64,000 nucleotides of DNA from Neoechinorhynchus agilis (taxonomy: Eukaryota > Acanthocephala): positions 13,578,001 to 13,642,000 of the forward strand of contig CM121341.1 of assembly GCA_051530055.1 (NCBI GenBank). The letters run 5' to 3'. The notes beneath the pieces were generated by a model that was given only the letters and a program-made list of their open reading frames with translations, ran no database searches and was not told the origin of the DNA. Below, piece by piece: positions 33,591-46,263 of this stretch (within the stretch, counting starts at the first letter, position 1; every line of letters starts with the position of its first letter). The position numbers were made by a program, and so were the translations under genes.

Positions 33591-34275
33591 GTTTTGATTG
33601 TTTCTTGAATTTTTTATAAAGCCATTAGGTGAGCGGGGGAAGATCAACTGTGCAAATTTGAGAGGCTCCTCTATGAAACTTTTCAGGGTAATGGGTTTGT
33701 GATTCGGGCAGGTTGAAAAAGACTCGACAACCTTCATGAAGCTGTAGTAAAATTTGGAGAGAGAATGGGGGAAGGAATTCCTAAATGGCGGAAGCGTTTG
33801 AGGAGGTTAATTAGAGGTAAGAAGGTGATTGAGTGAAGAGAGTGAGATCGTTAACATTAAAAAGTTTAGAGTGAGGGGCGAGAGGTTTAATTTCGTTTAA
33901 GAAAATATGAAGAAGGGTTATCAAGGATGTAGCCCGGCAATGAATGTATTTTTGGCGATTGTGAAGATAAGAGATCAGCTAGTGGATCTGCCACGAATTT
34001 ATACCGAAATCGGAGCAGGCCATGAGGAGTAGTGAATGGTCTAAGGAGTCGAATGCTCTCGCCAAGTCCATTTGAATGAGACGGGTGGTGTGACAGGGAT
34101 TATTGTCGAGGTTGCGTAGGAGCGTGGAGTAAATGCAAAGTAGGGCATCCGTTGCCGAAAATTTGGGTTGAAAGCCAAATTGCAGGGGCGATAGTTTGTT
34201 GATGAAAAGTGCAAAAATACAAGTTATGAAACATTTTTCGACAGCCACACTGATGACACCAATGCCACCACCCAC
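33591..34275 (-). mobile_element. LINE reverse-transcriptase fragment
   Basis: The minus strand carries the RT core motif region LSPLQFGFQPKFSATDALLC and IQMDLARAFDSLDHSLLL, the classic 'GFR..-s-t.dal' plus 'LD..kAFD.vdH..Ll' pair of CR1/Jockey/RTE-type LINEs. Downstream come degraded pieces that look like the GVPQGS/NDL region (SKLFNVNDLTLF), then a segment (33585-33665) shared with 1975-2055. It has many breaks. Confidence 0.6.
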
Positions 34276-34588
34276 TAGCTTCGCAAATTGTTACTCAATG
34301 TCTCTCGACAGCATGCGAGCTACGTAATGGGCGTGTACAGAAGGCTGAGTACCGCCGAAAGTCAAATCGGCCGCTTGCTGGACGCTCGCAGACGGAGATG
34401 TCAGAGGAGCAGTTCGTCTTTTATCATTAATGACTGTCTCGCCAAAGATAACGAAGAAACTTTATGAACTCTTTGTTAAAAACATCCGAGTGACGGCGGT
34501 CGGCAATATTTCGAAGTATTCTTGTTCTTCGATCCAATCCCAGATTTTTTATCATGCAAATCAGAATTGAAGATGGAAATCTCCTCAT
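34276..34588. other. No gene recognised
   Basis: G+C-rich relative to the surroundings, probably element debris between the RT fragment and the next LINE copy. Nothing definite can be read. Confidence 0.35.
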
Positions 34589-34970
34589 TTGCGTCGTGCC
34601 CTGATTACTGTGAATGCTCCCAATATCCTAGAACCGAACAATTTTTGCCGACTTGATGGTCGTAGTCCGGACGGTGTCACACTAAGGAAAAGTGACTCCT
34701 CTAGAGCTGTTAAACCGGGCGAGCAGCAACCGCAGCTGCGGACTGCAAAAAGACAAAATACAGGGACTTGAATCGAAATCATTATTTCTTTCCCTTTAGC
34801 GTCGAGACACTTCGCGCAAGTTCTCGTCAAACAATTGACGAAGCGACTGAGAAAAATCACTGGCGATCCAAATGCAGGAGCATTCCTCCTACAAAATATA
34901 TGCCGGGCTCTTCAACGGGGAAACACTGCATTTGTCTTCTCGACCAGGACGGCACCTAAGTGATCCAGAG
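34589..34970 (+). mobile_element. LINE nuclease-like C-terminal domain, copy F
   Basis: Plus-strand pieces read RALITVNAPNILEPNNFCRL then DGRSPDGVTL, followed after a deletion and a change of frame by NHYFFPFSVETLRASSRQTI and an RGNTA-like tail. This is the same domain as copies C and E (EP..LCRLDGR.PDG...F.VET). The bases after its end (GTGATCCAGAGCGG) match copy A at 1.2 kb. It is inactive. Confidence 0.6.
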
Positions 34971-35086
34971 CGGCGACGTGAATGTTGGTAATCCAGAAAA
35001 AGTTTTCTTATTTAAAAAGCTTTGTTCTTGAATTTTTTATTAAATTCATAAAAGCCATTGATTTATTACACTAACGATTTCCATGA

Positions 35087-36712
35087 CTATTCTCGGTCCA
35101 CATACTCAGGATCAAATTTATGGAGCCGTACCATACCATCCTCGCCACCACTTGCAAATCCAATTCCTTCAGGATGAAAACGAACACTATTGACAGGACC
35201 AAAGTGACCTTTAATGCGTCCAAATTCATTTCCGTAAATTAGGTGAAATAACCTAGCATCAAACTTTCCTTCTTTTAAGGTGGTCGTTGTGACTTCACTT
35301 GCTTCTTGTCCACCTCCGAGCATGACGTGATTTTTTAGAGGCGATATCGAAGCTGAATTTACAGGCTTATCTGTTCGATAAACATTTGCTTCTTCGAGTG
35401 TTTCCATGTTTATTAGACAAGCAGTACGGTCCTTCGAAGCAGTAATCAAAAAAATCATATCGTTGTCCATTTGAAGGTCGGTTATTATGCCATTGTGGAT
35501 TTTTTCTTCTCGAATATTAGCTTGCCTGGAAAACTTCGGTTAATACAGGACAAAATAGGGATCCATAAGGGGTAAGGAATTGAAAGTATTGAGATTTTTT
35601 TTGGTTGATCACTGCCAAAAATTTACGTATTGTTAGACGATTTCGGAAAAATAAAATTTCTATTTACTTCAAATAAAAATTTCAGCATCTATGGACTTTA
35701 TTATTTTTAAAGGGAAATAGTCATTATTGAATTGGAACAGACTGAACACATCGATCAAGTGGTGAATGCTGTATACGAACTTCGAAATTTATACTTATCG
35801 AAACGTGTCATTTGTGAATCGTATTGGATTAAGGCTGCAAAAAAACGAGCATTATTCTGTGAATTTCTTAGACAATGAACGCCATTGTTTAGGTTGTTTT
35901 TGATAATCCTATAATCTCTTGACTAGTTGTATGGATAAACTTAATAATATATAAAAGCACAATTAACAACTCACTGATTTTAAGCTACTGAAATTTAAAT
36001 ACTGCAAAGAGATTGCAGCGTGGAATTTAATATTTTTAAGGCGAAAACCATAGTCGTTATAGAAACGAATTGAGTTTTTAAAAAATCGACACTTATTTTT
36101 AAGGACCAAAATCTAAAAAAGGGAAATGTAGATTACAGAAAATCATTTTCCAAGTAATCAATTAACATTATTTCCAGCGTCACCAGCTCTCAGATCCCAT
36201 TGTCTCATGGACCCGTCATGATGTGCAGTAATAAGAGATCGATCCAAAGTCCCCCAAAGAGAACAATTAACTTTTGCGATGTCTGAAGCAAGTGTAGCTT
36301 CCCAGGAATTTTCCGATCGTGGCGTACGGACGTCCATGATTCCTAATCGGCACTCATATCCCATCATACGGTCAGTACTATAGGCAACAAGATTGCCACA
36401 GTAACTGAAAGAACAAGAACGAACCGAAGATTCACATTCGGTCGTGTGAAGTCGACGACCGGTCTCCACATCGTAAAGAATAAGAGATGGAGCAGCGGTG
36501 GCTGATGTAAGATATCGACTGCTATAATCCACGTCAAATGACCAAACTGCGGCTACTCTATCCATGTCGTAGGTACCGAGCCTTTCACCACTAATCGTGT
36601 ACCAAACCGATATTATTCCATCTTTACTTGAAGAAAATGTCAAATCACCATCAGAATTATATGCCACTTTTGTAATTGGCCTCGTATGGCCCCTAAGACA
36701 TATGGGTCGCAT
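35087..36712 (-). CDS. Eukaryotic translation initiation factor 3 subunit I (WD40)
   Basis: Exon 1 (36170-36712) starts MRPICLRGHTRPITKVAYNS, which matches eIF3i (MKPILLQGHERSITQIKYN in human). It contains WD-like blades ending SVWYTISGERLGTYD and LILYDVETGRRL. Exon 2 (35087 to about 35525) includes MIFLITASKDRTACL, a conserved CACL/VNSA strip (DKPVNSASISPLKNHVMLGG), GGQEASEVTTT and the final KGHFGPVNSVRFHPEG and SGGEDGMVRLHKFDP. All parts match the family in order (total about 325 residues). eIF3i is a beta-propeller in the eIF3b-i-g module of the translation initiation complex. The intron between the two exons is long (about 650 bp), unlike most others here; its donor is not clear and phase does not fit the obvious GT at 36169. 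Confidence 0.9.
35715..35878 (+). CDS. Weak BRCT-like terminal exon inside the eIF3i intron
   Basis: The plus strand opposite the eIF3i intron has a 54-codon frame ending with a stop at 35878 (IVIIELEQTEHIDQVVNAVY, then YLSKRVICESYWIKAAKKRA). The V..SYWI..A spacing resembles the last helix of a BRCT domain, and a TTTCAG acceptor-like site lies at 35680-35685. Without upstream exons it could be a fragment or chance; low certainty. Confidence 0.2.
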
Positions 36713-36899
36713 TTTTTCGAAAAGGAGTTTGCGTGAAAATATCAGATGTTTGTGTTTCTTTCGTGCTTATTACGTCACCTTACCTTTCCGTTGTAATTAT
36801 GAAAATTAAATGCATTGTTAATCGATTTGAATGTTTACAAACGTAAGACGAAGCGTTTCTGTGTCAAGGTAAAAGAGTTCAAAGCGACAATTGTTGAAG

Positions 36900-37110
36900 A
36901 CGCTTAATAAAGGAGGGGACGATATACCGATGAAGGAAAGAAACTCACTGACTAGTCCAGCCTCCTTGAGGTCTCTGAGGATCCATAAGGATGTTCAAAC
37001 TCATAAGCGTGTGGTTCAGGATATTAAGTGATTTTATGCGCTTCCCTGACCTAGGTCGGTGGGTTCTATACAAAAAGAAAATAATCAGCCGTGAAAAAAC
37101 CAACACATAG
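36900..37110. repeat. Foldback/MITE-like element, copy 3 of 4 (half)
   Basis: Carries the right half of the 17.7 kb element in the same orientation: GATCCATAAGGATGTTCAAA, GTGTGGTTCAGGATATTAAG, TTATGCGCTTCCCTGACCTA, then AATAATCAGCCGTG. The left arm is absent. Identity to copy 1 in this half is high by eye, suggesting fairly recent activity compared with the other repeats. Confidence 0.6.
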
Positions 37111-39376
37111 ATGCTGAAAAAGAGTTATTATTATTTCCAACCCTACAAGCTTAAGAATATTGCTCAGTGGCACGGGTTGCGTACGGTTTAAAATCCATTA
37201 GTGGTCACATTTCGCCTTCGCGATTTTATTCGTGAAAAGTACCTTTTAGATAATGTGGAATTTGCGCCATAGAAAAGGTATCCTTATACTTTTAGAAAGT
37301 TGTTTGAAATTTGGTAGCTGTCTAATAATTTAAAATTCATTTTTCAGCTTGATACCAATTTTTGTAGGGGTTTCGAAACCTCACTTTAGTGCAAATCGAC
37401 CATAATAAAGTATTGTTATTATTAGATGTAGGAAATTCGTTCGTTCATTTTAGGTCACATAATGAAATAAAAAAATGCCATAGATGCAAATCTTTTAAAT
37501 CACATAAAATCATTTTTTTCATAATCCAAAACTAGCGCCCATATATTTTTTTGATGAAAATCTAGAGAAAGTGGTGTAAAAGTTTGATAGTTATCCAATA
37601 CCTTAAAGAAATGAGAATATAATTTTTAGTTTGACGTCAATTTTAAAAACTTTGTAATTTGTGGGTTTCGATAGAAATCTGATTTTTTAATATCCTTTAT
37701 CAGTCTCTAGTTGATTTTGGCCAATAATTGGAAAGGTTTTTAAATTTAAATAATGTAATTTAAATTTTACTAACTACGCCATTCTAAGTTTGAATATTAA
37801 TACTCAGTGAGGATATTTTAGCTCATATGCTCGAGATCTTAAAATGAAATTTCATTTATAAACTTCGAATTTGGTGCCACATTGTGTGATTCCGCGTCGT
37901 TTAAGTTTTTTCTTCGATGCTAAAAATTCAAATCACCTCGATTTAGTATGGTATCTGAGACTCCTCTAAAGATTCTGTACCTGTACTTTGATATGGCTGC
38001 CAATTTTTTAATCTGATTTAAAAAAAATTAGAAATCTCATTTTTTAATTAATTACATATTCGTTTTCACATTTCTGAGTTAATGCCCGAAAAATTGAAAT
38101 CTTTAGTCGATATCTTTTGTTATCCCCTTTGGTATTGACTTATCATCCGTAAGATTCAATGGCAATCTTACGATGGTTGAAATGCTAGAATATCCATCGT
38201 CATCGCACGATTGATGTAAATAGGTATTGTTTGGCATCGTAGTATCGTTCGATGTGCTAAGCTTTAATAGATTTCTAGCATTTTCCGGTTCTAGGTGAAT
38301 AAATGATAGGAAACAGTTGAGCATGCGGTCAATCCAATAGTCAATATCTATCACTAAATAGTCTTTTTCGTTTTCCGATCTGGGTTGCATAAATATGAGA
38401 TTTCTATCTGAGTAACACGGGGTCCTTCTACCGTTTCCGTGGAAACGGAATTTGGGAATACTGACAAACTTACTGCTAAGGACCGACCGAAACTGTTTTA
38501 AAATCTTGCTCGACGCGAATTGTATGCAAAGCTATAACTCCAATGAATCGTAGTGGTGCCTTTTTGAAATAGATTCTTGAAAATAAAATTCATTTTACTT
38601 GCGGTCGAATCAAACAAAGAATGGTATTCTTCATAGTTTTGATTCGCTATATAACTCCTATGAGAAATTTCCTATACGATTACAAGCCTGTTCGCTGAGC
38701 GAAATGTTGCCTTTTCAATGAACGATTGTAATTCGCATCAATTTAGCATTGAGAAATGGGCAAAAACTACATCTAACTCCAAATTCAACGTTAAAGAATA
38801 AATAAAGGAAAATCCGCATAGAGTTGTTTATTTCTTTTACAATTCAAATATTCTCAAATGGCTGCCTATAAAACCCAGAAATCTAAAATCGATACCGCAA
38901 TCTAATTTGAAAAACCACTTTAAAACTGCGATTTTCTCCTATCTTTTAAAGCTACAAAAAACAAAATTTGTAATCTTTCAAATATATTTCCAAGAAAGTT
39001 TTCCTTCCTGCTTGTCTTCCTTAACAATAAAACTTTGCGCCATTAAAAAGTATGCTTTCTTCGAAAATAACAGCAATTTAATGAGATTGACTCGATCAAT
39101 GCATATTTTTATGTCAATATTCCTATGGTATTGCAGGTGTACCTCTTACAAAAATGGCCAATTTCGCCAAAGCACAGTTCCACCGACACTAGTTTATAGC
39201 CGATTCTCCGGATATAAACTTAGATCTCTTTTTGCTGTCATGGTTGTTATTGCCAGACGAACATTAAAGTGTTCTTTAGGGTAGAGCACCGAATAGCATC
39301 GTAAAAGAGTAAGAGTAATCTAGTTACTATTTGAGTGTACTTGAGAATGTCTTCGCTTACTAGTTCCGCTCGTTAA
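37111..39376. other. No convincing gene; weak degenerate repeat
   Basis: AT-rich. Segments near 37270-37400 and 37545-37690 resemble each other (AAAGT..TGT..AAGTTTG.TAG, then TTTCGA.A..TC..TTT), which suggests an old repeat of about 290 bp spacing. A minus frame at 38103-38390 (95 codons, MQPRSENEKDYLVIDIDYWI) starts with ATG, has coding-like composition and may be a small hypothetical gene, but it shows no known motif. Confidence 0.35.
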
Positions 39377-40860
39377 ATGTCTCCATTTAGTAACGACAAT
39401 ATTACTTCTCAAGTATCATCAAGTATTGGATGTCCTGTTCCAGTCCATTTCTCCAATCTCACATTACATCAAACAGCTACCGGGACAACGGCAGGTGACT
39501 TCACAAACACAGCAGTGGCACTATATGCTTTGAGCTACGTCGTAGCTCTACCAGCCTTCCTTGCGCACCTATATTTCCTTTCATTCGTTGGCTACAATAA
39601 GAACGTTAGATTCACGTCTATCTTCTGGATATTGAACTATTCCGCCACAGATGCAATCGTTGCCACATTTTTCCTTCTCTTCTTTCCAATCAAAGTATAC
39701 GTCGAATGCACCGATCAATCGAAAGCGCTTATGCTAAATGGGAACCAAATATTGAATTTTTTAGTTCCCAATTAGATTTAAAATTGCTTTTGCGATAACC
39801 GGAAATTATATTCTCACTTCGATGACCGTAGTACAAAACTATCTCTTAGCTACGATGAGCCTTACAAGATACTTTTGTGTGACAAAAAATTGGGTTCCGA
39901 GCAAGAGAATGAACATTGCTCTGTGTATACTCATCTATGGTATTCCTGCCCTTTTGCTATCACCGTTCATTGAAGATACGATCAATTGGTTTGGCAGTGA
40001 GAATAATATTTTTGATGAGCTTAAATTCGCGGAAAAACTTTTATTGTACGAGCAACTCTCTCGAAGAGTTATGCGAATGATGATCAGCAACTAAAATAAC
40101 GAAAACTTTTTTAGATTTAATATAAATATTCTTATCATGAAGGAAAAGTTGAAATCAATTTAAAAAACTTTAAAGGAGATTTTGCTAAAATCGAAAAAGT
40201 AAAATGTGAGCAGATAGTATTGAACTCGGTGATTATTTACCTAATCGAACTTTCCGTTTCGATCCATAACTCGGACGGCAATTACAAAGCAGAGAGAGAT
40301 TATCAAGATAAAATTCATTTTTTAAAAGTCAATTTTCCCACGTTTGCCATTTACGTCGAAACGAGTCTTCTCAAAGTCAAAATAGCCAGAATTATTTTGG
40401 TGTCTCTCACTCTTTCTTTCAACCAAAAAACCATGAATGTATCTACTAAATTTGATGCTTCGTCGGTGAATCGCTACGGCATAGCCAAAGCGATGGCCCA
40501 AGTACTTCTCTGCATTCTGTTGCCCTTTTCAACATCGATCATAAGTAGTGTTTTGTTGATTCTGCACGTTCGTCGATGTGGTATAAACGCAAAATCTACA
40601 AAGAAAACGCATTTAAAGATTACAAAGAAGTTGCTGATTTTGTATGCCATATTCGGTGTATTTTGGATTCCATCTTTCGCTCAATTATTTATGAATAAGA
40701 TAAACCTGACACTTCTGCTACTTATAATGCTCGGAATGTCTATCTCATGTCTCAGCGATTCAGTAATCATTCTTCAACTTGACAATCGATTTAAATCAAT
40801 AGCCTTGCAACCAATCAAACATTTATTCGGTAACTCAAACGGATCGCCCAGCAATACTGC

Positions 40861-40873
<13 letters not shown>
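39377..40873 (+). CDS. 7TM receptor, rhodopsin-like GPCR (divergent)
   Basis: Starts MSPFSNDNITSQVSSSIGCP with N-glycosylation sites (NIT, NLT), then TM1 (VALYALSYVVALPAFLAHLY), TM2 (around WILNYSATDAIVATFFLLFF), a second part with TM3 (GNYILTSMTVVQNYLLATMS followed by LTRYFCV in place of DRY) and TM4 (NIALCILIYGIPALLLSPFI), and a third part with TM5 (QVLLCILLPFSTSIISSVLL), TM6 (ITKKLLILYAIFGVFWIPSF) and TM7. Gaps 39775-39822 and 40010-40210 separate the parts. The first join has no phase-compatible splice pair that I could find; the second may use GCA|GTGAGA at about 40000. Ligand unknown; nematode-type chemoreceptor or peptide receptor are both possible. The CDS end overlaps the DIM1 CDS end by 13 bp. 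Confidence 0.65.
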
Positions 40874-42219
<1,346 letters not shown>

Positions 42220-42282
42220 CGTCTAAAAACACTCAAAATTCTGCAAAAAGGACATTGGTCCACCCCATTATCTTTTCTTAAA

Positions 42283-42453
42283 TATGTGGAAGTGGGGAAA
42301 AATTATATATCAAAGAATCACTTTAATTGAAACATTTCGTCCACTCGAATATTCCTTCGGAAACCGTAATTTACTTAACAAATCCAGTGTGATTGGACGA
42401 AATATTTCAATTAAAGTGATTCTTTGATATATAATTTCCCCCCACTTCCACAT
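42283..42453. repeat. MITE-like inverted repeat, TA-flanked
   Basis: Arms 42283-42344 and 42394-42453 are inverted copies with about 95% identity by eye (TATGTGGAAGTGGGG, ATTATATATCAAAGAATCAC, TTTAATTGAAACATTTCGTC). The ends are TATGTGG and CCACATA, so insertion into a TA (Tc1/mariner-like) is plausible. The element is 171 bp and sits 64 bp upstream of the DIM1 start codon, where it would affect the leader or promoter. Confidence 0.75.
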
Positions 42454-42744
42454 ACTCATGGCTGTTATCTTTAACTCTTAAAAGCATTTGCGAATTTTAA
42501 CACGTGCATTCTTTCATATTCAATACGCATCAATCACAATGAAACGTACTATTCACGCCCCAGTCGAATGCCGCAATGCCTGCATCTCGTTTTGAGAGTT
42601 CGCTTTCTCGTTCGTTCCAGCTTGGAAGTTGAGAATATTAAGTCAAATGCGTTCACATCGATGCTTTCCCCACTTTTATTCACAAATGAAGATGGCGGCG
42701 GAATTACGAAAGCGAACTTTATTTTATAGAGGATCTTCAATCAA

Positions 42745-43215
42745 TTTGTTTTTTATTGAAATGCAAAGGAAAATAGTTTTTACGTCGAATTTTTATCTGT
42801 TTCTCCAAGTCCGAAATCCAAGTTTAAATACAATTAATTTTACGCGTCTCAGACAAATTTTAAGTTTTTTACGGGTAAATGCTCGACTAAATACGACGGA
42901 AAATAGTTTTACATCAAATTTTTATTTAATCATTTTTACAAGCCTGAAACCCAAGTTTTAATATAATTAATTTTACGTTTTTCGAAAAATTGAGGTTTTT
43001 TATTACGGGTTAATGTTCAAGTAAATGTGAAAAGGAAAATTATTTTTAGATCTAAATTTTATTTAATTTTTCCATGCCCTAAAGTCAAATTAAAACAATT
43101 AATTTCACGTTTTTCAAAAAAATGGGTTTTTTATTGCAGGTAAATACGAAGGAAAATAGTTTTTACATCAAATTTTTATTCCAAATTCTAAACCCAAGTT
43201 AAAACACAATTAATT
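42745..43215. repeat. Degenerate tandem repeat, unit about 125 bp, array 2
   Basis: Four units (starts near 42770, 42902, 43036 and 43148), each with GAAGGAAAATAGTTTTTACA, TCAAATTTTTATTTAATTTT, a CCAAGTCCGAAACCCAAGTT-like block, ACAATTAATTTTACG and TGGGTTTTTTATTGCGGGTA-like blocks. This is the same unit as 27425-27945, same orientation. Units agree at roughly 75-80%. The block is not coding. Confidence 0.75.
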
Positions 43216-44669
43216 TGCGATATAAAAATAAACCAGGCATATTCCTGTACTTGATAGATTCTAGATTTTAATTTTCAGCTATCTTTTCCAAAGCAGAAAT
43301 CCGAAATGCAAATGAAAATCTTTTGCGCATAAAACGAGTCAAAACCCTCTTTCCTGCACATTTGAAATCATTATAAGGACAAAACCTTATTAGCTTAGCA
43401 GCTAATCTTGCTTCATTAAGTTTTTATATTAACGAATGTTGAAAGTTTATACTTGACTAAAAATGATTGGTTTTTGTAAAAGTTAATGACAGTGGTGACA
43501 TTGTCACTAAAGCGAGTGTGCATCTTTGACATAAAAAGCGTTTCGGGACTTTCAAAATGAGAGAATTCCTTAACCTACCACCATCCTACAGAGCAGTGAT
43601 CTTAATCGCTTAGACGTGCTCGAAATGGGGATGTATGCTATAGACGCTTTAGATCGCAGAATGACAAAAATGATTCATTTGTCCTCCTGGTCTTCAGAAA
43701 CTCAACTACGAAAATCGAGTTTTCCAAATAATTGTAGAGCTCTCAATTGAAAGGCAGAAAGAGCATTTAAAGATAGAAACCCCTTTAAATCGCTTAGTTC
43801 CTTATTTCGAGCACATTTCCTTGCGTCCATTGTTCTTAACTAAATTTTAAACTGCGCAACATTTGTACTTTTTGGAGTTGCATTCGAAAGGGCTTTATGC
43901 GTTTAGCAACAAGATCTGCCAGCATCCTTAATATTTAAGTATTTTTCGTTTATATAAAATCCGAAAATCCATTCCAGTTCAAATAAATTTTTTATAATTG
44001 AGTCATAGATGCTGATTCTCGAAACACAAAAAGTAGGATAAAACAATTTTTAGACGGAGCAGTTCATTAATGTTAATTTGACCAAAGAGGCTTAAACGAA
44101 ACAAGTATCTAAGTCTAGATATGAAATACGACTCGCGTCTAATTTGATATTGACGCCTTCTTAGAAAAGATGCCTAGAGACGACTTTATTTCGCCTTTCA
44201 ACTAGCAACTAAGTGACGAATTTTAATTCGCCTTCTGCATTATGTTTGATGAATGATTCATTTTCGTCAACTATGAATTTTGCTTGAAGTGTTCCAAACT
44301 GTATTTTTCGCGTACCACCAGAATAACTTCTCGCCAATCAGCTATTGTGGTGGCAAATCTACAGAGTATGATGCTAGTCATAATGAGGATACATCTGCTT
44401 CCATCAGTTTTCCTTTGATGTAATGAGTGGAATCGTTATGTCGGAGTACTTCGAACCTTCATATTTTTCTGGGAAAATATCTAAAAAATCGGCAGTGCTC
44501 GTTTACCGCTATTTTCTACCGTAAATATTCCACGGTTGATTAAAATAATCAAAATTATTGGTGATTTTTAATAAGTATAAAAATCGGAATATCCACAACG
44601 AGAGATTATCGATTGGTTTCGAAGAACGTTTTCAGTTTTAACATCATTTTGACCGATTCTCTTCCAGAC
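43216..44669. other. No gene recognised
   Basis: AT-rich, many stop codons in all frames. It should contain the promoter of the acyltransferase gene; no TATA box or other element stands out. Confidence 0.4.
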
Positions 44670-46263
44670 ATGAGAAGTGCTCCACTTGGTAAAAGGTTAA
44701 AAATATGGCTCGGATTTGCGTTCCTGATAACAAGTTCATCCTTTGGTTACGTCAACTTTCTATTTCCCCTCCTTGCGGTCCTTCCATTCAATTACCCGTT
44801 GTTCTGTCGTCTTGTAAACATGTCCATGGTCACATGGTTCCATCATGCCATCGTGAGTAACTTGTATATCTGCCCAGTAATCGTTCACTTCTCAAGAGTT
44901 AAGTTCATAATGCGCTACGTATGGGGAATCCGATTCAAGATCAATGCAAGTAGTCCTCTTTCCATGCTGTCTGATCGATCGATTGTGATGTTAATGAACC
45001 ATCGATCGGAATTCGATTGGTTCTACTTTTTCGCTTATCTCGGAAACGTCGGATTAATGAACATTAGAAATGTTCTTAAAGGCACGGTTCGATTTGTTCC
45101 TTTTCTCGGTAATTTATAATTCGGCAATTTACTTTCTTTAAATTTTTTTAAACAGGATGGTGCATGCAGTTTGCAACCTATATATTTTTAAGGCGGAAAT
45201 GGGACGCGGATGAACCTTTTTTAAGGAATAGGTTTCAACTATATGCACGATCAAAGAGGAACGTATGGGTAAGTATATTTTTGAATCAATTTTGAATCTT
45301 TTTTATGGAAAAACTTAGATACTGATTTATCCAGAAGGAACCAATTTTAGTGCTGTTCATAAGGCCAAAAATGATATCTATGCCGATAAGATGGGGCTCA
45401 AACACACTGATTTCACTCTTCATCCACGAACTACTGGATTGCATTATCTCCTTAGTCACATTGGCCAATGTCATAATGCCGACTCACGGAAGTTGGTGGA
45501 TATGACCATAGCCTATAGAGATGATTATCCAGTGGAGATAAGGGATTTGATAATCGGAGGAAACACACCAGCCGAAGTGCATTTGAGTCATCGGGTCTTT
45601 TATTCGTCACGGACAGGGAATGGTGCACCTCGGGTATAGTTTCGAATTTCCTTTTTTAAGCTTTTATCTATTTAATATATTTTCAGCTTTAAATACTAGC
45701 AGAAATCAGTCTCTTTTGAATTGGGAGTCTCGAAACCGCGAATTTCCCATCTTTTAGCTTTGTTGTTATTTAGGCCGCTTGTCGACACCCGAGGGAGATC
45801 CTTAAGGACGAATATATTTCTACTGAAAGAATCAGTCATTGTCAATTCAATTCTTGTAAGTTTTTAAATGTGTGAGTTTCTCCCTCGGGTGTCGACATGC
45901 GACCTAAATGACAACATATCCAGCCACCCGAATGCAATCCTCATTCTTTATCATTCAAAATATTAAGTGCAATTGTTTGGCAAACTTAAATCAACTAAGA
46001 CTTTAGATCTTTGTTAAAATTAAATAAGATCCGAAGACAGACGAGTGAGACTTGTTGAGATTGAAGATAATATTGACGAGGAGAATTGCAAGAAGATGTT
46101 GATGGACCTTTGGGAACAAAAGGAGAATGACCTTCGGCGGTTTTACAACGCAAATGATCCGTTATCAGAAGACCAAGTTGATTTTGGGAGCTTGCTATAC
46201 ACCTCAATATCGGTCATAGTCTACGTTTTGGTGATAATTCTCTCTCTGTTTGGACTACACTAG
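44670..46263 (+). CDS. Lysocardiolipin/lysophospholipid acyltransferase (AGPAT family)
   Basis: Exons 44670-45108, 45156-45268, 45319-45633 and about 46030-46263, the first three joined by clean GT-AG introns of 47 and 50 bp. Exon 1 encodes MRSAPLGKRLKIWLGFAFLI, a membrane segment and NHRSEFDW, the H-x4-D acyltransferase motif. Exons 2-3 give GWCMQFATYIFLRRKW, then ILIYPEGTNFS (motif III), MGLKHTDFTLHPRTTGLHYL. Exon 4 encodes DLWEQKENDLRRFYNANDPL and a C-terminal membrane helix. The order and spacing match LCLAT1/AGPAT3-5 proteins of the ER or mitochondria-associated membrane, which re-acylate lysocardiolipin and lysophosphatidylinositol. Length about 365-370 residues is typical. The last intron (about 400 bp) holds a MITE-like element. 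Confidence 0.87.
45761..45917. repeat. MITE-like element in acyltransferase intron
   Basis: Inverted ends of about 39 bp (45761-45799 and 45877-45917): TGTTGTTATTTAGGCCGC, TTGTCGACACCCGAGGGAGA, with few mismatches. Total 157 bp, no coding capacity. It is in the last intron, so it is presumably removed by splicing. The same ends do not recur elsewhere in the window. Confidence 0.7.
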
